Below, one piece after another: positions 18,035-25,298 of a DNA stretch of 57,623 bases (the first letter of the stretch is position 1; each line of letters begins with the position of its first letter). This DNA comes from Arthrobacter wenxiniae (GTDB taxonomy: Bacteria > Actinomycetota > Actinomycetes > Actinomycetales > Micrococcaceae), in the NCBI RefSeq assembly GCF_013376105.1, contig NZ_JAAMFM010000028.1:1-57623 (forward strand), written 5' to 3'. The translations under genes and the position numbers were made by a program. The notes under the pieces were generated by a model. That model did not search any database, was not told the DNA's origin, and saw nothing but the letters and a program-made list of their open reading frames with translations.

Positions 18035-18501
18035 GGCAGGCTCAGGGCCACCTTCAGGGCGCCCATGGGCCCGCCGCACTTTTCATTGCCGCCCACCCTG
18101 GTCCAATTCAAGGTGGCGGACTGCTGGCCCAGCACGTTTCCGGCGGCGTCAAAGGCCCTGAAGGTCATGGACGACGACGGTTGCGTCCCGACATTGAGCA
18201 GCCAGGACCCGTTCGGCTGCCTGGCCAGCAGGGCCGCGCCGCCGGGGGCGTTCTTGGCAAAGGTTGGGGTCAGGGGAACGCACTTGGCGCCGGCGCAGGC
18301 GGTGACGGCATCGACCCGGGCCGCCGTGGCCTGGTTTCCCGCCAACGTCAGTGCCACGTGGTTGTGCCAGGATGCCGGGGGGCAGCCGCCCGTGTCCTTG
18401 TCCATCACGATGGCGCCAATGATGAACGCCATGCACACGGCCGCAACGAAGGGAACCAAAAGAAATTCCACGCGGCGGCGAGGCGGAGGGACGGCGGGCA
18501 T
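18031..18501 (-). CDS. Hypothetical membrane-anchored secreted protein
   Basis: A 156-residue protein I do not recognise with certainty. It has a basic N-terminus (PPRRR), one hydrophobic anchor (about residues 12-34) and an extracytoplasmic domain of about 120 residues with four cysteines, including CPPASW, CAGAKC and KCGGPMG, which suggests disulfides. The layout resembles DUF4232-type actinobacterial surface proteins. The start is supported by a leaderless-type TAGCAT box 6 nt upstream. Confidence 0.7.
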   Translation of the reverse strand: MPAVPPPRRRVEFLLVPFVAAVCMAFIIGAIVMDKDTGGCPPASWHNHVALTLAGNQATAARVDAVTACAGAKCVPLTPTFAKNAPGGAALLARQPNGSWLLNVGTQPSSSMTFRAFDAAGNVLGQQSATLNWTRVGGNEKCGGPMGALKVALSLP

Positions 18502-18507
18502 GCTGTC

Positions 18508-18513
18508 ATGCTA
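18508..18513 (-). promoter_or_regulatory. Leaderless-type -10 box
   Basis: TAGCAT on the minus strand ends 6 nt before the ATG at 18501 of the hypothetical secreted protein. Confidence 0.5.
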
Positions 18514-18558
18514 GTCAACGGAACTGGGCGTTTCCTAACAATTTGCTGGGTCCGGGGG

Positions 18559-19377
18559 TCAGCCCAGCCAGCGCGCCGCGGTGCCCACGATCGCCAGCAC
18601 CACATAGCCGCTGAGCGGGACCAGCAGCACCCATTCGCGCCAGGAACCGGCGTTGCCAAGGACCGGAAGCGCCACCCTGCCGTTGCGCTTCCACAAGGAG
18701 TGGACCAGCGGCAGTTTCCGCACCAGCCGCGGAGGCCGGATCCGCAGCGGCCACAGCAGGTTGCAGCCGCCGGTTGTCAGCATGTCCCCGGCAATGTGCA
18801 CGGCGGCGCCCAGCCCCACGGCCAGCGGAAACCAGAACTGGTCCTGCGGGGCAAAGAACGTGATGAAGGCACCCACCAGGATGCCCAGGACCCACGGGAA
18901 CCTGCGCATGGTGTCCGGGATGAACTTCAGCGCCTTGGCCGCGAACGACGCCAGCAGCACCGTTAAAACGCCGGCGCCCGGAAAAATTAGGCCGAAGGGC
19001 TCCAGCCGGGCCGTCCACATGCCCGCCAGCATGGAGATGAACACAAAAACGGCCATCCCCAACAGCGAGTGGGTCCCGTGCCGGTGCCCGCCGGACAGGC
19101 GGCCCACCTGGACGCACAGGGCATTGGACACCGGCGGGAGCGAATGGGCGATGGTCGCGTTGCGGTGGTCGGCGTCGGGCAGCAGCGCCGCGCCCGCCGT
19201 GACGATGGTGCCGGCCAGCACCCCGGCCGCGCCGACGTGCAAAAGCCCCAGTCCGGCGTCGAACCCGTCCGGCAGGAACGGCAGCACCGCGGCGGCACCG
19301 CTGGTGTCCAGATGGAAACGGGTGGTCAGGGCCAGCCAGGCGGCGGCCCCGCAGGCGGCATGGTGGGGTCCCATCAT
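18559..19377 (-). CDS. YdjM-like membrane-bound metal-dependent hydrolase
   Basis: A 272-residue membrane protein of the YdjM/DUF457 family of predicted metal-dependent hydrolases. It has metal-ligand candidates in PHHAACGAAAW (start), LLPDADHRNATIAH (about residues 66-79) and GHRHGTHSLLG (about 97-107), plus several hydrophobic segments and VHIAGDMLTTGG later. The ATG at 19377 has AAAGGAA upstream and is followed by a second ATG. Substrate is unknown. Confidence 0.8.
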   Translation of the reverse strand: MMGPHHAACGAAAWLALTTRFHLDTSGAAAVLPFLPDGFDAGLGLLHVGAAGVLAGTIVTAGAALLPDADHRNATIAHSLPPVSNALCVQVGRLSGGHRHGTHSLLGMAVFVFISMLAGMWTARLEPFGLIFPGAGVLTVLLASFAAKALKFIPDTMRRFPWVLGILVGAFITFFAPQDQFWFPLAVGLGAAVHIAGDMLTTGGCNLLWPLRIRPPRLVRKLPLVHSLWKRNGRVALPVLGNAGSWREWVLLVPLSGYVVLAIVGTAARWLG

Positions 19378-19491
19378 GACATTTCCTTTCGGCGCGGGTG
19401 GATCCCTCAACGCGTGGAGGAAAATCTGCACGCTCCACAGTAGGGCCCCGGGCCGGCAAAGTCGCATCCGCGGGAAACCTCCCCGGCGCGA

Positions 19492-19497
19492 TAGCGT
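19492..19497 (+). promoter_or_regulatory. Leaderless-type -10 box for the thioesterase gene
   Basis: TAGCGT ends 6 nt before the ATG at 19504. Confidence 0.5.
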
Positions 19498-19503
19498 AGG
19501 CCC

Positions 19504-19989
19504 ATGGCTAAGGATCCAAGGCACGACGGCGGCACCCGGCTCACCGTGAACGTCCCCATGCGCTGGGGAGACATGGACGCGTACGGGCACATCAACAACG
19601 TGGAACTGCTGCGCATCCTGGAGGAAGCCCGCATCCATGCCTTTGGGCCGCCGGCCGGGACGGGGCTGCCGGGGGTCGACGTGGACCTGCCCATCTTTTC
19701 GGACCTTCCGGCGGGCACGCAGGCCCTGGTGGTCGAGCACCGGGTGAGGTACCTGGTGCCGCTGAACTACCGCAACGTTCCGGCCCGGATCGAGGTGTGG
19801 ATCAGCGCAGTGAAGGGGGCGAGCCTCACGGTGGCCTACGCCATTTTTGACCCCGTCACGGGCATCAAGTGCGCCGTCGCCGAAACGACCATTGCGTTCT
19901 TCCATGAGGGCTCCGGCACCGTGCTGCGCATTTCCGCGGAAAAGAAGGCGCAGCTGGCCCCGCTCCTCGGGGAGACAAACTTCCGCTGA
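19504..19989 (+). CDS. Acyl-CoA thioesterase, 4HBT hotdog fold
   Basis: A 161-residue single hotdog-domain protein. The motif RWGDMDAYGHINNVELLRI (about residues 20-38) contains the Asp and the GHxNN found in 4-hydroxybenzoyl-CoA-thioesterase-type enzymes, which hydrolyse acyl-CoA thioesters in the cytoplasm. Length fits the family. No neighbouring gene suggests a particular acyl group. Confidence 0.87.
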   Translation: MAKDPRHDGGTRLTVNVPMRWGDMDAYGHINNVELLRILEEARIHAFGPPAGTGLPGVDVDLPIFSDLPAGTQALVVEHRVRYLVPLNYRNVPARIEVWISAVKGASLTVAYAIFDPVTGIKCAVAETTIAFFHEGSGTVLRISAEKKAQLAPLLGETNFR

Positions 19990-20082
19990 CGCGCACCATG
20001 GGCCGGGGGCGTCGAGCGGCGTCGCCGCGCAACATGGCGCAACATGCGGAATTTTTGCCACGGACCCATCGCTGACGTGGAC

Positions 20083-20724
20083 ATGACAACACTGGGAATC
20101 ATCGGAGCAGGGAACATCGGCAGCCAGATTGCGCGCAAGGCCGTGCAGCTTGGCTATGACGTGGTCATCAGCAACTCGCGCGGGCCGGAGACGCTTGCCG
20201 GGCTGGTGGAGGAACTGGGCCCGCGGGCCCGGGCGGCCACGGCACGGGACGCAGCGGCGGCGGCGGACGTCGCGGTGGTCGCGGTCCCCTTCAGGAGCTA
20301 CCTGGACATTCCGGCCGAACCGCTGGCCGGCAAGGTGGTCATTGACACCAACAACTACTACTGGGAGCGCGACGGCCACGTTCCGGCGCTGGACAACGGC
20401 GAGGCCACCACGTCGGGTTTGTTGCAGGAGCACCTCAAGGACTCGAAGGTCGCGAAGGGCTTCAACCACATACAGGCAGCAGAAATCACCACCGCCGGTA
20501 CGCCCGCCGGCACGGCAAACCGCCGGGCCCTGGCCACCGCGAGCGACCATGCGGATGCGGCGGACCTGGTGGTCCGGCTCTACGAGGAGTTCGGCTTTGA
20601 CACCGTGAAAATTGGGCCGCTGTCCGAGAGCTGGCGCGTGGAGCGTGACCGCCCTGCGTACGTGGTGCCCCAGAACGCTGCCGAACTCACGGCGAATCTG
20701 GCCAAGGCGCCGCGGCTGGTCTAG
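20083..20724 (+). CDS. NADPH-dependent F420 reductase-type oxidoreductase
   Basis: A 213-residue protein of the F420H2:NADP oxidoreductase family, a single Rossmann domain. The dinucleotide motif is GIIGAGNIGSQIARKA (about residues 5-20), followed by VVISNSRGPE, where Asn-Ser-Arg fits NADP binding. Later features are VVIDTNNYYWERDG and KGFNHIQA. The ATG at 20083 sits just before the Rossmann strand; an upstream in-frame ATG at 20044 would add 13 unusual residues. It overlaps the convergent RraA-like gene by 4 nt. A second family member is at 44357-44992. Confidence 0.83.
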   Translation: MTTLGIIGAGNIGSQIARKAVQLGYDVVISNSRGPETLAGLVEELGPRARAATARDAAAAADVAVVAVPFRSYLDIPAEPLAGKVVIDTNNYYWERDGHVPALDNGEATTSGLLQEHLKDSKVAKGFNHIQAAEITTAGTPAGTANRRALATASDHADAADLVVRLYEEFGFDTVKIGPLSESWRVERDRPAYVVPQNAAELTANLAKAPRLV

Positions 20725-21239
20725 CCCGTCGTGGCCCGGTCTGTGGTGGCCTGGCTGCCGCCGGCCGGGTTGCGGCGTTCGACCAGGATGCCGTCCGCAT
20801 CCGCGTAGACCATGGCGCCGGGCCAGATGGTGGTGGACCCCAGCTGCACGGGCACGTCCACCCCGCCGGTCCCTTCCTTGGCGCTCTTGGCCGGGTTGGT
20901 GCCGAGGGCCTTCACGCCCAGCGGCAGCGTGTTGACCGCCACGCTGTCGCGGATGGCGCCGTTGATGATCACGCCGGACCAGCCGTTGTCCATGGCGGAC
21001 TGGGCAATCATGTCCCCCATGAGCGCGGTCTCGAGCGAACCGCCGCCGTCAACCACCAGCACCGCGCCGCTGCCGGGCGTCGCCAGCAAGGACTTGACCA
21101 GGGCGTTGTCCTGGAAGCAGCGGACGGTGCGGGCGGGGCCGCTGAATTCGGTGCGGGTGCCAAAGTTGCGGAACTGCAGCGAGACGGAGGCCATCGCGGC
21201 GCCGTGCTCGTCAAAGAGGTCTGCCGTGGTGAAGGTCAT
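20721..21239 (-). CDS. RraA-like protein (HMG/CHA aldolase family)
   Basis: A 172-residue protein of the RraA/4-hydroxy-4-methyl-2-oxoglutarate aldolase family. Motifs are LVVDGGGSLETALMGD near residue 60 and GVIINGAIRDS near residue 90, with the Arg-Asp pair expected for pyruvate and metal binding. Members act as class II aldolases/oxaloacetate decarboxylases or as RNase E regulators; sequence alone does not separate these. The start is supported by a leaderless-type box at 21246-21251. Confidence 0.87.
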   Translation of the reverse strand: MTFTTADLFDEHGAAMASVSLQFRNFGTRTEFSGPARTVRCFQDNALVKSLLATPGSGAVLVVDGGGSLETALMGDMIAQSAMDNGWSGVIINGAIRDSVAVNTLPLGVKALGTNPAKSAKEGTGGVDVPVQLGSTTIWPGAMVYADADGILVERRNPAGGSQATTDRATTG

Positions 21240-21245
21240 GGTGCC

Positions 21246-21251
21246 AGCCTA
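21246..21251 (-). promoter_or_regulatory. Leaderless-type -10 box for the RraA-like gene
   Basis: TAGGCT on the minus strand ends 6 nt before the ATG at 21239. Confidence 0.5.
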
Positions 21252-21406
21252 AACGCCGAAGGGTCCGCCCGGCGATGGGAGGGCGGCGCCCGCTCCGCCG
21301 AAGGAGCCGCCGGTGCCAGGGGTTGCGCGTCACGTTCCAGCGGGCCGTGGGTGACGGTGGCGCAGCTGAACCCGGGCGCGGTGGTGTGCCCCTGGGGCCC
21401 GTGATG

Positions 21407-23021
21407 TCACGCGCTCGAATCCCCGCGCAGCCGGTGCAGCAGCAGCGCCACGTGCAGCGAGGTCCGGGATTCGGCGTCGTTCAGGTCGACAGCGAGCAGC
21501 TCCTCCAGCTTCGCGAGCCGATTGTAGAGTGTGGGCCGGCTGAGGTAGTCGGTCCGGGCCAGGGCCGCCTTGTTGCCGCCTGATTCAAGGTAGCGGCCAA
21601 GCAGGTCAAGGAGCCCAGACCGACCCTGCGCCTCGGCGTCGAGGACGCCGGCGAGCTCGGACTCGGCGAACTGCTGAACACGGGGATCGTTGCGCAGCAG
21701 TGCCAGCAGGCCCCGGAGCCGGACGTCCGTGGCGCGGTAGAACGGCCGGCGGGGTGCACGCAGGGTGGCGGCCGTTTCGGCCACGTGTGAGGCCTCGTCG
21801 ATTCCCGCCGCAGCTTCGAGCAGTGTTCCGCGGACGCGCCCGACGCCGATTGTCCAGTGCGCGGACCCCCCGCCTGCGTGCGCGGCCAGCGAGTCAGTCA
21901 TCCGTGCCAGGGCCGGCTCCTCGAGGTGCCTCGCCGGCAGGGCGAGGACCATGCCGACCGAGCCGGATTGGATGCTCGCCGTCAAGGCGCTGCCTGACAT
22001 GGATTTCAAGGCTCGGGACAGCAGCTCGAGCAGCTCCCGTTCCTCCTGCTGGCCCGCGAGCGGGTCGTCGGCAGCAGTTTTGGTGCCGGCAGTGCCTGTC
22101 CTGCCGTGATCGTGGGCGGCCCCGCGGAACACCACGGGGATGTAGAACGGGGCATGCCTGAGGCCCAGCGACCCGGCACGCGCCAGGGCCTCGGGCTCAC
22201 CGAGCCCGCGCGGATTGCGGAGCGCGTTGAGCAGGCCCGCCTGCGCCTGCTGGGACAGCTCGCGCCTGTCCCGCTCGGCCAGGCGGTTGATGGCGAGGGT
22301 CTGCGCGGCACGTTCCAAGACCATGGCGGCCATCTTGTCATCCGCTGCGGCGGTGGGGACCACGAGCCGTCCCCAGAGCTGGCTGCGCACGCCGACCGGG
22401 ACCTGCAGCCACTGCTCGGGGCCGGCGCGGACGGTCCGGGCAGGGGGTGGTGCGGGAGCGCCGCTCCCAATTGCCCAGAAGTTCTGCCGTGGGCAGCTGC
22501 CATGCGGCGTGGGCCAGCACGAGGTGTTGGAGGTCTTCGAGGACGACGGCGGCGCCGATCATCGCCGCCGCCTGCTCCACCACCTCCTGCATTCCGGCGC
22601 TTTCCAGGCTCAGCAGGGTGAACGCCTCGTGGATGTCGCGGGCCCGTTCGACCCGTTCGAGCTGTTCGGCGACGATCATGCGGTGCACGGTTTCGGTGAT
22701 CGCCACGAAGCGCACCCGGTGCTCGAGCGTGATCACGGGCAGTGCCGTGTGCTGGGCCGCCGTTCGCAGGGCGGCAAGGGTGCGGGCGCGGGGCCCCGCC
22801 AGTTCCACGATGAGCCCCGCCGCACCTGCCGCTTCCAGTGAGTGGATGTACGACGCCGTGCGGCCGGGTTCCTTTTCCAGCTCCAGACCGGTGGTCAGCA
22901 CCAGCTCGCCGCCGGAGAGCAGGCCGGTCACATCCAGCAGTTCACTCACGTGCACCCAGCGCACGGGCGCGTCCAGCGCCGCACGGCCACCCAGGAGCGA
23001 GGGCCCGGCGTCGTGCACCAC
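21407..23021 (-). pseudogene. Frameshifted PucR-family transcriptional regulator
   Basis: Two overlapping frames together make one PucR-type regulator. The 5' part (about 22400-23021) encodes the N-terminal PucR domain, with PVRWVHVSELLDVTGLLSGG and LVLTTGLELE. The 3' part (21407 to about 22450) encodes the central domain and the C-terminal helix-turn-helix, with LSRPTLYNRLAKLEELLAVD. The frame changes by one base between WERRSR and GPEQWLQVPVGV, close to a C-rich run (about 22400-22460). At the very 5' end the expected LPTLR start is also out of frame: CTGCCAACG is followed by CTCCATCC as if a few bases were lost. PucR regulators usually control adjacent catabolic genes; here those are the mmsA remnant and the aminotransferase. 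A sequencing error could explain one frameshift, but the decayed neighbour favours real inactivation. Confidence 0.75.
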
Positions 23022-23057
23022 GGCGAGGTCGAGGATGGAGCGGAGCGTTGGCAGTAT

Positions 23058-23070
23058 TTACACAGTGTAA
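23058..23070. promoter_or_regulatory. Candidate operator in the pucR-mmsA divergent region
   Basis: TTACAC and GTGTAA form a perfect 6-bp inverted repeat around one base. A related half-site CTTACAGTGTG follows at about 23088-23098. The position between the divergent regulator and catabolic genes fits a PucR-type binding site. Confidence 0.45.
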
Positions 23071-23180
23071 GTCCCATCGAAAAAATGCTTACAGTGTGCC
23101 AGTTATGGCGCAGGGGCCTGGCGGAGCGACTTGGAACAAGCACCGTCGCGAACACGACCACAACACCACCAGGAGAAGGA

Positions 23181-23484
23181 TTGAAGACCAGTGGGCACTG
23201 GATCAACGGCAGCTGCACGGAGAACGCGTCCACGAAGGTGGACCCCCATTCCGTGCGCCAGTCCCCGGACCTGGTGGCGGTCATCAGCCCGTTCAACTTT
23301 CCGGCCATGGTGCCCATGTGGTTCTTCCCGCGGGCCCTCGCCGCCAGCTTTTTCCCCGGCCCCAAACCTGTTTGGCAACGGCACCGCGATCTCCACCAAC
23401 GACGGCGGGGCGGGCCGCCGCTTCCAGGACGAGGTCGAGGCCGGGATGGTGGGCACCAACCTCGGCTTTCCCCAGAACGCCTGA
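23181..23484 (+). pseudogene. mmsA: Degraded methylmalonate-semialdehyde dehydrogenase remnant
   Basis: Three separated pieces of a CoA-acylating aldehyde dehydrogenase survive in about 300 bp. A TTG start with AGGAGAAGGA upstream gives an N-terminus with SGHWINGS. The next piece, VAVISPFNFPAMVPMWFFP (23274-23330), normally lies about 130 residues later. The last piece, in a different frame from 23365, is NLFGNGTAISTNDGG and FQDEVEAGMVGTN, normally near residue 400, and ends at a stop without the final about 50 residues. The catalytic Cys region is gone. Intact enzymes have about 500 residues, so at least two internal deletions plus a 3' truncation occurred. It sits just before the class III aminotransferase, a usual partner in omega-amino-acid or valine breakdown. 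Confidence 0.82.
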
Positions 23485-23527
23485 CACATCATCATTTTTC
23501 GACAGTTTCTGACGAAGGAACATGGAC

Positions 23528-24910
23528 ATGACTTCCATCATTGACAACGGACCCCGCGCCGGCGCGTCCCCCTGCATCGACACTGCAGCAGCCAGCCGGG
23601 CGTACGAGCTGGACCGCAAGCACGTGTTCCATTCCTGGTCGGCCCAGGAGCTGCTGGATCCGATGGTCATCTCGGCCGCCCAGGGATCGCACGTCTGGGA
23701 CGGTGACGGCAATAAATACCTCGACTTCTCCTCGCAGCTGGTGAACACGAACATCGGCCACCAGCACCCGGCCGTGGTCGCGGCCATCGCGGCACAGGCC
23801 GCGAAACTGTGCACCATCGCGCCCAGCCATGTCAACGAGGCCCGGTCCGAGGCCGCACGGCTCATCGCCGGGCGCACGCCCGGTGAGCTGGACAGGATCT
23901 TCTTCACCAACGGCGGCGCCGACGCGAACGAACACGCCGTGCGGATGGCCCGGCTGCACACCGGCCGGGCGAAGGTCCTCTCGGCCTACCGGTCCTACCA
24001 CGGCGGGACGCAGCTGGCCGTGAACATGACGGGGGACCCCCGGCGTTGGGCCAATGACACCGCCAGCACCGGCACCGTCCACTTCTTTCCGCCCTACCTG
24101 TACCGGACCAGCTTCCACTCCACCACCGAAGAGGAAGAAAGCCAGCGCGCCCTGGAACATCTCGAACAGCTCATCGGCTTCGAAGGACCGGCAACGATCG
24201 CGGCCCTGGTCTTGGAATCCATCCCCGGTTCGGCGGGCATCTACGTCCCGCCGGCAGGGTACATGCAGGGCGTGCGGGAGCTGTGCACAAAGTACGGCAT
24301 CGTGTTCATCGCCGATGAGGTCATGACCGGTTTTGGCCGCACGGGCAAGTGGTTCGCCGTGGAGCACTTCAACGTTGTCCCGGACCTGATGACGTTCGCC
24401 AAGGGCGTCAATTCCGGGTACGTGCCCCTGGGTGGGGTCGCCATTTGCCCGGAGATCGCCGCCACCTTTGGCAAGCGCGTCTATCCGGGCGGGCTGACCT
24501 ACTCCGGGCACCCGCTCGCCACCGCAGCGGCCGTCGCCACCATCACTGCCATGGAGACTGAGGGCATGGTGGACCACGCCGCCAGGCTCGGCACCGACGT
24601 CATCGGCCCGGCACTGGCCGGCTTCGCCAAGCGGCACCCCGCCGTCGGCGAGGTGCGGGGGACGGGAGTCTTTTGGGCCATCGAACTCGTCAAGGACCGC
24701 CAAACCCGCGAACCGCTGGCCCCCTACGGATCCTCCAGTCCGGAAATGAACCAGCTCATTGCGGCCTGCAAGTCCCGCGGGCTGCTGCCGTTCGCGAATT
24801 TCAACCGCATCCACGTCGTCCCGCCGTGCAACACCAGCGTCGAGGAGACAAAGGAGGGGCTGGAGATCCTCGACGAGGTCTTGGGGATCGCCGACGGCTT
24901 CGCCGCGTAG
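23528..24910 (+). CDS. Class III aminotransferase (omega-amino acid:pyruvate type)
   Basis: A 460-residue PLP enzyme of aminotransferase class III. The cofactor-binding Asp lies in FIADEVMTGFGRTGKW (about residue 263) and the Schiff-base Lys in FAKGVNSGY (about residue 290). It resembles beta-alanine, taurine or related omega-amino acid:pyruvate transaminases. The ATG at 23528 is preferred over one at 23522 because GAAGGAA lies 7 nt before it. It follows the decayed mmsA by about 40 nt. Normally the dehydrogenase would consume the semialdehyde this enzyme makes, so the pathway is probably broken here unless another dehydrogenase replaces it. Confidence 0.9.
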   Translation: MTSIIDNGPRAGASPCIDTAAASRAYELDRKHVFHSWSAQELLDPMVISAAQGSHVWDGDGNKYLDFSSQLVNTNIGHQHPAVVAAIAAQAAKLCTIAPSHVNEARSEAARLIAGRTPGELDRIFFTNGGADANEHAVRMARLHTGRAKVLSAYRSYHGGTQLAVNMTGDPRRWANDTASTGTVHFFPPYLYRTSFHSTTEEEESQRALEHLEQLIGFEGPATIAALVLESIPGSAGIYVPPAGYMQGVRELCTKYGIVFIADEVMTGFGRTGKWFAVEHFNVVPDLMTFAKGVNSGYVPLGGVAICPEIAATFGKRVYPGGLTYSGHPLATAAAVATITAMETEGMVDHAARLGTDVIGPALAGFAKRHPAVGEVRGTGVFWAIELVKDRQTREPLAPYGSSSPEMNQLIAACKSRGLLPFANFNRIHVVPPCNTSVEETKEGLEILDEVLGIADGFAA

Positions 24911-25298
24911 AGCCACGATGCAGGCCCCGGCCGGGCGCTGTCCTCCATATCCTCCTTGTTGATCCTGGCCTTGTTGATCCGGGCCTGGTGCCAGCCGGCC
25001 TCGTTGCGGATGGTGTGGTCCGGCCCGAACGTGGGCATGCCCGGCCGTTCCCGCCACGTGTGCTGGATGGTGGTGACGGCTGGTTCCCATGCATCCATCA
25101 CGCCAGTTTCTTGCCATGGACCGGCTGTTCCTCGGCCGCGGAGCGCAATCTGTGGATAACGATGGCTGTTTGGCCGCGGCCCTGCCAGCGCCGGCCCGAT
25201 GAAGCCCCTGACCATGCCAGCCAGGAAGACCGTCCCGTTGCGCCAGCCCGGGAATGCCGTGAGACTGTGGACATTCGCCACGATGAAGGGAAGCCGGC
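24911..25298. other. Intergenic region with minus-strand coding-like remnant
   Basis: No intact gene is evident. On the minus strand, about 24930-25100 reads with high GC at third codon positions and gives a protein-like stretch including TWRERPGMPTFGPDHTIRNE and GWHQARINKARINKEDMED, but it has no clear start and runs into the aminotransferase. I do not recognise the family. A 15-bp direct repeat (24956-24970 and 24971-24985, one mismatch) lies inside it. It may be a gene fragment left by the same decay as the neighbouring pseudogenes. Confidence 0.35.
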
